The notes beneath the pieces are model-generated. The model searched no databases and was not told where the DNA came from. It was given only the letters and a program-made list of their open reading frames with translations. Below are positions 1-5,433 of a DNA stretch of 5,433 bases, piece after piece. Positions within the stretch are counted from its first letter, which is position 1; the number at the start of each line of letters is the position of its first letter. Position numbers and translations under genes: made by a program. This stretch comes from Bryobacteraceae bacterium (lineage in GTDB: Bacteria > Acidobacteriota > Terriglobia > Bryobacterales > Bryobacteraceae), in NCBI GenBank assembly GCA_947456995.1, contig CANGVB010000308.1, positions 1 to 5,433 on the forward strand, in the 5' to 3' direction.

Positions 1-513
1 GCTCATCATGTAAGCAGTTTCGTCCAGACTGGTAAACGCATTCAGGCCAACAGCACCGCTTTCTTCGAGTACTTTGGTGAACCGTTCTTTATCAACAAAT
101 CCGTTTGCTTTTTCGATTGCCTTCTTCAGGCCTTCTTCCAAAGTCTTGACCTTGTCGGCGCTGGTCTCAGCGCCTTTGTTCCGCTCGGCAGTCAAGGCGT
201 CATACGCGGCTTCCACCGCTTCCATCGCTTTCAGCTCTTCGGCCAGGTTGAGCGTACCAACGGTACGAGTGCCTTTGAAGGCCATGTGCTCAAACATGTG
301 CGCAAGGCCCGCTTGACCCTTGGGGTCATCGGCCGAGCCAGCGTTCACACGGCTGAAAAAGCTAACCACGGGAGCCTGGTGACGTTCATAAACGACGAAG
401 GTAATTCCGTTCGCCAACTTGAATTCTGTGACGCGCTTCTCAATATCGGCCAAGTTCTGGCCCAACATCGCCGCTGGCAGGATTGCCGCGAGCGCAAAGA
501 TAATTCTCTTCAT
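1..513 (-). CDS. M16 family zinc metallopeptidase, exported, N-terminal part (C-terminus beyond the left edge)
   Basis: Partial gene: 171 codons are visible, reading leftward off the window. Residues 1-18 look like a signal peptide (MKR, then a hydrophobic run ending AAMLG before Gln19), so the protein is probably periplasmic or surface-associated. The M16 signature HxxEH is at residues 72-76 (HMFEH), preceded by NAGSADDPKGQAGLA and followed by MAFKGT; H72 and H76 would bind zinc and E75 would be the catalytic base. The third zinc ligand, a downstream Glu, lies outside the window. The family's NAFTS..E/D.T.Y stretch is at about 158-168 (GLNAFTSLDETAY). Between the two blocks is a charged, probably helical insert of roughly 50 residues (about 90-140). 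The start at 513 was chosen because Lys-Arg then directly precedes the hydrophobic core; an in-frame ATG at 535-537 would add eight residues (MGYCEYPL). Neither start has an SD. Substrate unknown. Family assignment is firm. Confidence 0.93.
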   Translation of the reverse strand, partial: MKRIIFALAAILPAAMLGQNLADIEKRVTEFKLANGITFVVYERHQAPVVSFFSRVNAGSADDPKGQAGLAHMFEHMAFKGTRTVGTLNLAEELKAMEAVEAAYDALTAERNKGAETSADKVKTLEEGLKKAIEKANGFVDKERFTKVLEESGAVGLNAFTSLDETAYMMS

Positions 514-568
514 AAGGGGGTATTCACAGTATCCCATGCGAGTTAAGATCACTGGTTGACGATCTATC
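514..568. promoter_or_regulatory. Divergent intergenic region between the M16 peptidase and thioesterase genes
   Basis: This 55-bp spacer must hold the promoters for both outward-reading genes unless they lie inside coding sequence. It contains a dyad, AGATC (546-550) and GATCT (561-565), separated by 10 bp and centred near 555, which could be an operator or chance. A GATACT hexamer on the minus strand (527-532) is a possible -10 for the peptidase, but I find no matching -35. No SD-like purine run precedes either start. Its role as a promoter region follows from gene orientation; the individual elements are weak. Confidence 0.35.
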
Positions 569-976
569 ATGCTGCAACATACAACTCAAATTCGCGTCCG
601 CTACGCCGAAACCGATCAGATGGGCGTGGTCTATCACGCCAACTATGTAGTGTGGATGGAGGTGGGCCGCGTGGAGGCAATGCGATCTGCAGGACTCAAT
701 TATGCAGAGATGGAAAAGGAAGGCGTGCGGGTTGCAGTACTAGGCGTGGAAGTGGACTACCGGGCAGCGGCACGCTACGACGACCTTGTGAATGTAACCG
801 CCAAAGTAGTTGAAGTGCAGAGCAGGAAAATGCGGATCGAGTACGAAATCCATCGCGCAGCCGATCAAGTACTCCTGGCGACCGGGGCAACCCGTCATCT
901 CTTCATCAATCATGATTTGAAACCAGTTCGCTGCCCCGACAAGTACTTCGAACTCTTCAATAATTCAGTGAAATAA
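569..976 (+). CDS. Hotdog-fold acyl-CoA thioesterase, 4HBT/YbgC-like
   Basis: Complete 135-aa protein, the usual length for a single hotdog-domain thioesterase, without a signal peptide and so cytoplasmic. The diagnostic N-terminal block spans residues 9-34 (RVRYAETDQMGVVYHANYV, then WMEVGR). D16 sits at the family's catalytic Asp position, and Y22-H23-N25-Y26 form the conserved YHANY that lines the active site. The later strands (VDYRAAARYDD around 62-72, and a stretch near 87-105) follow the standard fold. Enzymes of this type hydrolyse acyl-CoA or related thioesters; chain-length preference cannot be read from the sequence. The start is forced: an in-frame TGA at 557-559 leaves ATG 569 as the first start codon, with no SD before it. 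It is divergent from the M16 gene and 48 bp upstream of the sigma gene on the same strand, so co-transcription with the sigma gene is possible. No tol-pal genes are nearby, so the ybgC symbol is not applied. Confidence 0.93.
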   Translation: MLQHTTQIRVRYAETDQMGVVYHANYVVWMEVGRVEAMRSAGLNYAEMEKEGVRVAVLGVEVDYRAAARYDDLVNVTAKVVEVQSRKMRIEYEIHRAADQVLLATGATRHLFINHDLKPVRCPDKYFELFNNSVK

Positions 977-1024
977 AAATTTCTTTCCTTAACATTTATT
1001 GCTACTTTCATTAGTTGTGTCTGT
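977..1024 (+). promoter_or_regulatory. AT-rich spacer upstream of the ECF sigma gene, candidate extended -10
   Basis: The 48-bp spacer is much more AT-rich than the flanking genes. It contains TGCTACTTT (1000-1008), which fits an extended -10 pattern (TG, one base, then TACTTT), with TTAACA (989-994) too close upstream to act as a standard -35. A similar TGCTAAATT occurs before the TonB-dependent receptor gene. If used, transcription would begin about 10 nt before the sigma start codon. No SD is visible. The elements are weak matches and the call rests mainly on position and composition. Confidence 0.3.
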
Positions 1025-1582
1025 ATGGAAACCAATGATCTGACAGTCTTGTTGCGTCGCATGGTAGCTGGCGATGCCGAAGCGGGTGAAGAGGCCCTGC
1101 GCCTGACTTACCCCAGGCTGCGTCAGATCGCCCAGACCGTCATGAGTTCAGAATCGAAGGCCAAGACACTACAGCCCACTGCGCTTGTCAATGAGCTTTA
1201 CCTTCGCCACCTGAGCCAGCTGGATCTCTCGATCCAGGACCGAAGACACTTCTATCACCTTGCTGCACGCGGCATGAGAAGGATCCTCATTGATAGTGCG
1301 CGGGCCCGCAAGACAGCAAAGCGGGAAGCGACATCCAATCCTTTCCCGCCTGGCCTGCCCCACTGGACGCAGCTCAATCCTGAAGATATTCTCAGTCTCG
1401 ACGCTGCCCTGGCAACCCTTGAGAAGGAAGAACCAAGGGCTGCATCGATCGTGGAGTTGCGCTACATTCTGGGCTGCACGCAGGCAGAAACCGCGAGTCT
1501 TTTGGGTCTGAGCGCCCGCACAATTCGAGATGATTGGGACTATGCCAGAGTCAGATTACGCAGCCTCATTCACGGTGCTTAA
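1025..1582 (+). CDS. ECF-type RNA polymerase sigma factor, TIGR02999/Sigma70_ECF family, probably kinase-regulated
   Basis: Complete 185-aa alternative sigma factor. Region 2 is at about 10-95, including LQPTALVNELYLRHL (49-63) and AARGMRRILIDSARARKTAKR (80-100), the family's hallmark promoter -10 recognition stretch. Region 4 is at about 128-183, ending in a helix-turn-helix (TQAETASLLGLSARTIRDDW) that would read the -35 element. Classical ECF sigmas have an acidic AED-type motif just before the L.QE segment of region 2.2; here that position reads P51-T52-A53. In the related V. parahaemolyticus EcfP a Thr in this region is phosphorylated by the adjacent kinase PknT to activate the factor, so T52 is the prime candidate here (inference). 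No anti-sigma gene is adjacent; the neighbour is a Ser/Thr kinase. The start is forced: the preceding in-frame stop is the thioesterase stop (974-976), with no ATG, GTG or TTG between. No SD. The stop overlaps the convergent kinase stop. Confidence 0.95.
   Translation: METNDLTVLLRRMVAGDAEAGEEALRLTYPRLRQIAQTVMSSESKAKTLQPTALVNELYLRHLSQLDLSIQDRRHFYHLAARGMRRILIDSARARKTAKREATSNPFPPGLPHWTQLNPEDILSLDAALATLEKEEPRAASIVELRYILGCTQAETASLLGLSARTIRDDWDYARVRLRSLIHGA
1579..1582. other. Overlapping convergent stop codons (TTAA)
   Basis: The self-complementary TTAA holds the sigma factor stop (TAA, 1580-1582, plus strand) and the kinase stop (TAA read from 1581 to 1579, minus strand). There is no intergenic space and no hairpin-plus-T-tract terminator at the junction, so each transcript must run into antisense of its partner gene unless termination is factor-dependent. 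Confidence 0.9.
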
Positions 1583-4500
1583 CTCGAAAGTGCATCCAGT
1601 AAATCGTTTTTGAAATCCTTTATCTTTGCAGTTCGTCTGGAATGCTCTATGGCCGTTGCTTTAACAAGCACTGCTGCTACTTCTGTGGGATGGGCCACCC
1701 CCGCCACTTGTAGCTTCTCCAGAATTGCAGTCTCGCCATCTCCCTGGCCAACAGCTAATTTCAGCCGGCAGCCAGACAGGATTTCAAAGCAGACCGCGCC
1801 CATCGAAAAGACATCGCTGGCCTCCAGCTTCAAACCCGCAACCTGTTCAGGCGCAACATAGTCCAGCGAGCCCGCAAAATAAGTGCTCTGTTGCCCGTCT
1901 AGAATTTCTTCATAGACGGTTGCCACACCAAAGTCGATTAGCATGGCGACTTCATCTGCGGTACCTGCATTGCGAAGCACTATGTTTTCCGGTTTGAGAT
2001 CCCGGTGCAGAATTCCCTGCCGGTGTACTTCTTCCAGGGCTGACAAGGTTTGGCTGATAATCCGGGCGGCACGGCCAGCCTCAATGGATCCTTGCCGCAG
2101 ACTTTGCCTCAGGGTCACGCCGTGAATGTATTCCATCACCAGATAGGGCCTCTCTTCAGGGCCTAATCCATGACAAAGCAGCTTCACCACACTGGGATGC
2201 TGAAGTCGCTGCATCGATTCGATCTCACCTGCCAGCCGCTTGGCTAACCAACTGCCTTCTCTTGCTGGCTGCTGGAACAGTTTCACCGCAATACTGCCAC
2301 CCGCCTTTAGATCCTGCGCCAGATAGACCGTGGCGAAGCCTCCTTTGGCAATCACGTGCTCGAGCAGGTAACGCTGGTCGAGGATCAATCCGCTGCGGGT
2401 TCGCTCATCCTCGTTGGATTCCACATGGTCAAAATGTTGGAGCAGAATTCGCACACGTTCTCGAACCACTATTGGTAGCTTCGCTAACTCAGCTTCGCGC
2501 ACGCCCGGCGCCTGATCGCGAAGCCTCAAAAACAACCGGCGCTCCACCTTGCGCAACAGAAATGGATTGCCCAAAAGAGCCACCAGGTGCCACCGCCCCA
2601 GATACAGACCAGCAGCTGGAAGCAAAAGCAAGAGCCAGATGAACTGGCCGCTACTCACACGAAACGGATCAGGCAATATCTGCTGGCCGGACGGTGACAA
2701 GACTTCAACGGCAGCGGCACCATTCGGGCGTTCACTCAGTTCCAGACTTTTCAGCGAAGCAAAGGCGCTGAGCCCTTTGCCACTAGAATCGATCCAACGC
2801 CAACGAATGGAATAGGCCAATTCCGGTGGAAGAATCGAATCAGAATCAATTCGATAACTTGCATCTCCGGTCTTGCTCAACTTGAGTTGGCTCGATTTGC
2901 TATAAAGTTCTTCAACGATCCTCCGGTTCAGCCTCACGAGCGACTTGCCGATCAACATAGCAACCGTATCCGGGCCTTCGTCGACGAAGCCATGCCAATG
3001 TGCATCACCCGTGGGCAGATAGGCATTTTGCGGAAGCACAACAACGTGTTGCACATTCTTCGGCCATGCCATGGCAGTGGCTGCATCGTTCATTGCAAGA
3101 TTCGCGGTTTCACCCATCATCCAAATCCAACCACGACGATCCACTGCCACAGCGTTGGTTTCAAGATTGACGTTGCCTTCTTCAGGCCCATAGTGCTGAC
3201 AGGCCCAGCCAGTAGCATTCCGAATCACTCGAGTTACAGGAGCAGAATTCCGGTATGCGATCCAGACTTCGTTTTCGCTTCGAAGTGCAAAAGATCGAAA
3301 CTTGGGGGAAATCATGCACTCAGGTGCCATTTGCTTGCGCCATTCCCCTTGCTGGTACTTTGCCCAAAAACCTTCCCCCAAGAGCCAGAGAGTGCCGTCG
3401 CGGTCGCGCTTGAATTCACTGATATAGCTCCGGCCCAAATCGGGGCCAACACGTTTTAACTGAGGTTTCCCCAGGCTCAGCCCAATGATCTCCAGTAGCC
3501 CATGCTTGGCAGCAGCCCAGACACGCCCGTCATCAGACTCGGCAAGCCAGCGAGCCGGCAACTCCTTCACTTCCGGGCTCTCATATCCAATCGTCTGCCA
3601 TGGGCGATGATCCCTCCGGTACAAGGGCATGCCGTTACGCGGAATTACAACAGTGATGCCACCTTTGGTGTGCAAAGCTTCCTCAGCATCTTCAAATGTC
3701 CAGTCTGGCTGGTTGACGAAAGATTCCACTTCACGCTCGAATTTTGGCTCCAGCACTAAACTGCTGTCCTTTCGATAGGGTCTCTTCTCCAGACGGGAGA
3801 ATCCGTTGGAATGCGCAACCCAAAGTTGGTCTTGCATCAATTGCACATTGGCAGCCTCCGGACGAATCTTCCAATGAATGGAGTCACTGCGAATCGAAAA
3901 ACTTCCAACGCCCTCACCATTGAGAGCAAGATAAAGACGGCCCCGCTGCTCATCTGCAAAATGATCTAAAGCTCTGTGTGGGAGTTGCAGGCTTAAATAC
4001 TCACTTCGTCCGGTTCGAGCATCCATCATCAGCCAGTGGCCACTAACCGCAAAGATTGCTTTCTCTTTGGAAACAGGAGCCCAATAAGAGCTCTGATCAA
4101 CTTCAATCTCCTTACCGTCTACAAGTACTTTCGAATCACTTTTGCGGCGGACCACTAAATCGTAAACTTGCTTTGTTGACCTGGAGGCACTCGTGGGCTG
4201 GATCTGAATCAAAAAGCCACCCCAATCAATATTGCCGGTCGATTGAGCCTTCGCCGGGAGGCCGCTTATCTTCTTGACATCGCCCAACCCTACTGCAAAA
4301 GTTCCTGATGGAAAACGAACTCCAACACTTCCGCCGTCCAATAACTGCAGGTCAAGCACAGCCTCTTCCGGAAGCCCAGGCACTCGCACATAGTTTCCCA
4401 ACCGAAGCGAAAACAGCCCTTGCGGCGTCCCAGCGTAGACAAGGCCTTCACCGCTGGCCACTACCTTTTCCACTCGCAGACCTGGCACTTGTGGAGGGAA

Positions 4501-4599
4501 GAGCCATACATTGGAACGGTCGTGGTCCAGGTCTGGCCCTTGCGCCCAAAGCGAAACAACCATTCCGAAAATCAAAAGCCGCAGCATTGGTTCCATCAT
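1579..4599 (-). CDS. Receptor Ser/Thr kinase: periplasmic beta-propeller and Y_Y_Y-like sensor, one membrane helix, C-terminal Hanks kinase
   Basis: A complete 1006-aa protein. Residues 1-20 form a signal peptide (hydrophobic LRLLIFGMVVSLWAQ). Residues about 40-560 hold degenerate reg_prop-like blades, seen as D/G-rich turns then a W/Y strand: GLVYAGTPQGLFSL (52), QDQLWVAHSNGFSRL (256), DDGRVWAAAKHGLLEI (356), DRDGTLWLLGEGFW (399), DRRGWIWMMGE (487). About 580-648 resembles a Y_Y_Y domain. The membrane helix is 653-676. A basic helical linker leads to the kinase (about 744-1003): K773 (AVK), E792 (helix C), HRDLKPEN with D867 and N872, DFG 889-891, APE 916-918, D929. All catalytic residues are present. 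The Gly-rich loop is altered (AKGGFATV, 751-758); T906 and S911 are possible activation-loop phosphosites. An in-frame TGA (4606-4608) limits the start to Met1, Met2 or Met5; Met5 (ATG at 4585-4587) has a weak GGA upstream and still gives a good signal peptide. Likely partner: the convergent ECF sigma factor. Ligand unknown. Confidence 0.92.
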   Translation of the reverse strand: MMEPMLRLLIFGMVVSLWAQGPDLDHDRSNVWLFPPQVPGLRVEKVVASGEGLVYAGTPQGLFSLRLGNYVRVPGLPEEAVLDLQLLDGGSVGVRFPSGTFAVGLGDVKKISGLPAKAQSTGNIDWGGFLIQIQPTSASRSTKQVYDLVVRRKSDSKVLVDGKEIEVDQSSYWAPVSKEKAIFAVSGHWLMMDARTGRSEYLSLQLPHRALDHFADEQRGRLYLALNGEGVGSFSIRSDSIHWKIRPEAANVQLMQDQLWVAHSNGFSRLEKRPYRKDSSLVLEPKFEREVESFVNQPDWTFEDAEEALHTKGGITVVIPRNGMPLYRRDHRPWQTIGYESPEVKELPARWLAESDDGRVWAAAKHGLLEIIGLSLGKPQLKRVGPDLGRSYISEFKRDRDGTLWLLGEGFWAKYQQGEWRKQMAPECMISPKFRSFALRSENEVWIAYRNSAPVTRVIRNATGWACQHYGPEEGNVNLETNAVAVDRRGWIWMMGETANLAMNDAATAMAWPKNVQHVVVLPQNAYLPTGDAHWHGFVDEGPDTVAMLIGKSLVRLNRRIVEELYSKSSQLKLSKTGDASYRIDSDSILPPELAYSIRWRWIDSSGKGLSAFASLKSLELSERPNGAAAVEVLSPSGQQILPDPFRVSSGQFIWLLLLLPAAGLYLGRWHLVALLGNPFLLRKVERRLFLRLRDQAPGVREAELAKLPIVVRERVRILLQHFDHVESNEDERTRSGLILDQRYLLEHVIAKGGFATVYLAQDLKAGGSIAVKLFQQPAREGSWLAKRLAGEIESMQRLQHPSVVKLLCHGLGPEERPYLVMEYIHGVTLRQSLRQGSIEAGRAARIISQTLSALEEVHRQGILHRDLKPENIVLRNAGTADEVAMLIDFGVATVYEEILDGQQSTYFAGSLDYVAPEQVAGLKLEASDVFSMGAVCFEILSGCRLKLAVGQGDGETAILEKLQVAGVAHPTEVAAVLVKATAIEHSRRTAKIKDFKNDLLDALSS

Positions 4600-4668
4600 C
4601 GCAATTCAGCACGATACAGAGTTCTCTTGATTGACATGATATTCATAAACTTTTGCTAAATTCGCATC
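4600..4668. promoter_or_regulatory. Divergent intergenic region between the receptor kinase and TonB-dependent receptor genes
   Basis: This 69-bp AT-rich spacer should carry both promoters. On the plus strand there is a perfect TTGACA (4631-4636), but its best downstream partner, the extended -10 TGCTAAATT (TG 4654-4655, hexamer 4657-4662), is 20 bp away, longer than the usual 16-18. If that -10 is used, the transcript would begin at or very near the ATG at 4669 and be leaderless. Two short dyads are present: AGAG/CTCT (4618-4627) and ATGA/TCAT around TAT (4636-4646). Either could be an operator or chance. Neither gene start has an SD. Confidence 0.4.
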
Positions 4669-5433
4669 ATGAGATTCGCGGCTACTCTTGCTCTTCTTGC
4701 TACAGGCCTTGTGGCACAGGACTTTCGGGCTGTTATTTCGGGTGATGTTACAGACACCACAGGAGCCATTGCTCCCGGCGTTAAGGTGACCGCCCGCAAC
4801 CTCGACCAAAACGTAGAATACTCAAGCGTCACTAATGAAGGGGGCCGATACGTGACGCCCTTCCTGCCGCCAGGCAAGTATTCTTTGCGCTTCGAAAAGG
4901 CAGGCTTCAAACCCTTGACCCGCGACGCGATTCAGTTGAGTGCCGTTGACCGTCTCAGCATCAACGTCAGGCTCGATGTCGGCTCGCTGAGCGAGAGTAT
5001 TACGGTAACGGGTGAAGTCCCGCTATTGCAAACAGAGACTGCTCTTCGATCTGGAACAATCGAACAGAAGCTCATCTCAGACATCCCCACTGCCGGCCGC
5101 AACCTCTTCCAATTCCAGTACACACTCCCGGGTGTCACCAAGACCAGCAACTACTGGGGCAATTTTGAACTCTACGCCTTCGGCAACATCAACGGCGTTT
5201 CCATCAATGGTGGCCGTAGCGGCGAGAACGAAATTCTACTAGACGGCATTACCTCCACCAGAGGCAGTCGCAGCGCTTCTTTTGCCCCCGGCCTGCAGGC
5301 TATCGAAGAAGTCAACATCATCACCAACACCTACGATGCGCAATACGGCCGCGTCGGCGGCGGCACCACATCGATCAATCTGCGCTCCGGCACCAACAAA
5401 CTGCATGGCGAGCTCTTTGAATTCTTCAAGAAC
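4669..5433 (+). CDS. TonB-dependent receptor with carboxypeptidase-regulatory-like domain, N-terminal part (C-terminus beyond the right edge)
   Basis: Partial gene: 255 codons are visible. Residues 1-16 are a signal peptide (MRFAATLALLATGLVA, then Gln). Residues about 22-102 form a CarboxypepD_reg/CNA-B-like beta sandwich: ISGDVTDTTGAIAPGVKVTA, the N-E-G-G-R-Y-V turn (56-62), FLPPGKYSLRFEKAGFK (65-81). Then come a VTVTG-like linker (ITVTGEVPLLQTET, 111-124) and a plug-like region from about 135 to 240: IPTAGRNLFQFQYTLPGV, NGGRSGENEILLDGI (180-194), the I-E-E-V-N-I-I-T stretch, YDAQYGRVGGGTTSINLRSGTN (222-243). The barrel start (LHGELFEFFKN) is cut by the window edge. Such proteins sit in the outer membrane, are expanded in Acidobacteriota and are usually about 1000-1200 aa. 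The start is forced by an in-frame TAA at 4657-4659. It is divergent from the receptor kinase, so it may be controlled by the kinase-sigma pair (inference). Substrate cannot be read from this part. Confidence 0.93.
   Translation, partial: MRFAATLALLATGLVAQDFRAVISGDVTDTTGAIAPGVKVTARNLDQNVEYSSVTNEGGRYVTPFLPPGKYSLRFEKAGFKPLTRDAIQLSAVDRLSINVRLDVGSLSESITVTGEVPLLQTETALRSGTIEQKLISDIPTAGRNLFQFQYTLPGVTKTSNYWGNFELYAFGNINGVSINGGRSGENEILLDGITSTRGSRSASFAPGLQAIEEVNIITNTYDAQYGRVGGGTTSINLRSGTNKLHGELFEFFKN

Noticed and set aside
286..546. Plus-strand open frames over the M16 gene (74-316 and 286-546)
   Set aside because: The minus-strand frame encodes the HxxEH peptidase; these frames show no domain or start signal.
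556..570. TTGACG (556-561) and TATCAT (565-570) as the thioesterase promoter
   Set aside because: They are only 3 bp apart, so they cannot work as a -35/-10 pair, and neither has a partner at 16-18 bp.
970..990. Inverted repeat GAAAT-AAAA-ATTTC followed by a T-rich stretch after the thioesterase gene, as a terminator
   Set aside because: The 5-bp stem is mostly A:T and overlaps the stop codon, and the tail is broken by C residues; too weak to call an intrinsic terminator.
2887..3459. 190-codon open frame on the plus strand, antisense to the propeller region
   Set aside because: It lies wholly inside the confidently identified kinase gene on the other strand, has no recognisable domain, and its composition is that expected of a reverse-frame shadow.
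4606..4910. Minus-strand open frames of 67 and 84 codons over the start of the TonB-dependent receptor gene
   Set aside because: They are antisense to a clearly recognised signal peptide and carboxypeptidase-regulatory-like domain and have no features of their own.
1..5433. CRISPR array, tRNA, rRNA, insertion sequence or toxin-antitoxin pair
   Set aside because: I found no spaced direct repeats, cloverleaf sequence, transposase motif or pair of small overlapping genes; about 97% of the window is covered by five confident coding regions.

Overview
The window reads like an accessory stretch of an Acidobacteriota chromosome, possibly of the Bryobacter/Solibacter type. This assignment is inferred from gene content, not from any marker gene. 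Three things point there: a very large TonB-dependent receptor with an N-terminal carboxypeptidase-regulatory-like domain, a TIGR02999-type ECF sigma factor beside a Hanks-type Ser/Thr kinase, and exported proteins whose signal peptides end just before a Gln. Base composition is moderately GC-rich and even. I see no insertion sequence, CRISPR array, tRNA or rRNA.

Layout, left to right. (1) Positions 1-513, minus strand: the N-terminal 171 codons of an exported M16 (insulinase/pitrilysin) zinc peptidase, which runs off the left edge. (2) A 55-bp divergent spacer. (3) Positions 569-976, plus: a complete 135-aa hotdog-fold (4HBT/YbgC-like) acyl-CoA thioesterase. (4) An AT-rich 48-bp spacer. (5) Positions 1025-1582, plus: a complete 185-aa ECF sigma factor. 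(6) Positions 1579-4599, minus: a 1006-aa membrane receptor kinase, convergent with the sigma gene and sharing 4 bp with it (TTAA, both stop codons). (7) A 69-bp divergent spacer. (8) Positions 4669-5433, plus: the first 255 codons of a TonB-dependent receptor, which runs off the right edge. There is no gene-free stretch over 70 bp.

The central interest is genes 5, 6 and 8. The sigma factor lacks the acidic motif that classical ECF sigmas carry in region 2.2 and has a Thr (T52) in its place. This is the arrangement in EcfP/PknT of Vibrio parahaemolyticus, where kinase phosphorylation of a Thr supplies the missing negative charge. The neighbouring kinase has an uncommon order of parts: signal peptide, periplasmic beta-propeller with reg_prop-like repeats, Y_Y_Y-like Ig domain, one membrane helix, then a C-terminal kinase. 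It resembles the sensor half of a propeller-type (HTCS-like) histidine kinase joined to a Hanks kinase. A working model (inference) is that the propeller senses a periplasmic ligand, the kinase phosphorylates the sigma factor, and the sigma factor transcribes targets that may include the divergent TonB-dependent receptor gene. The M16 peptidase and thioesterase have no evident role in this.

None of the five gene starts has a Shine-Dalgarno-like sequence, and upstream in-frame stops fix three of them exactly, so initiation here may be leaderless or SD-independent.
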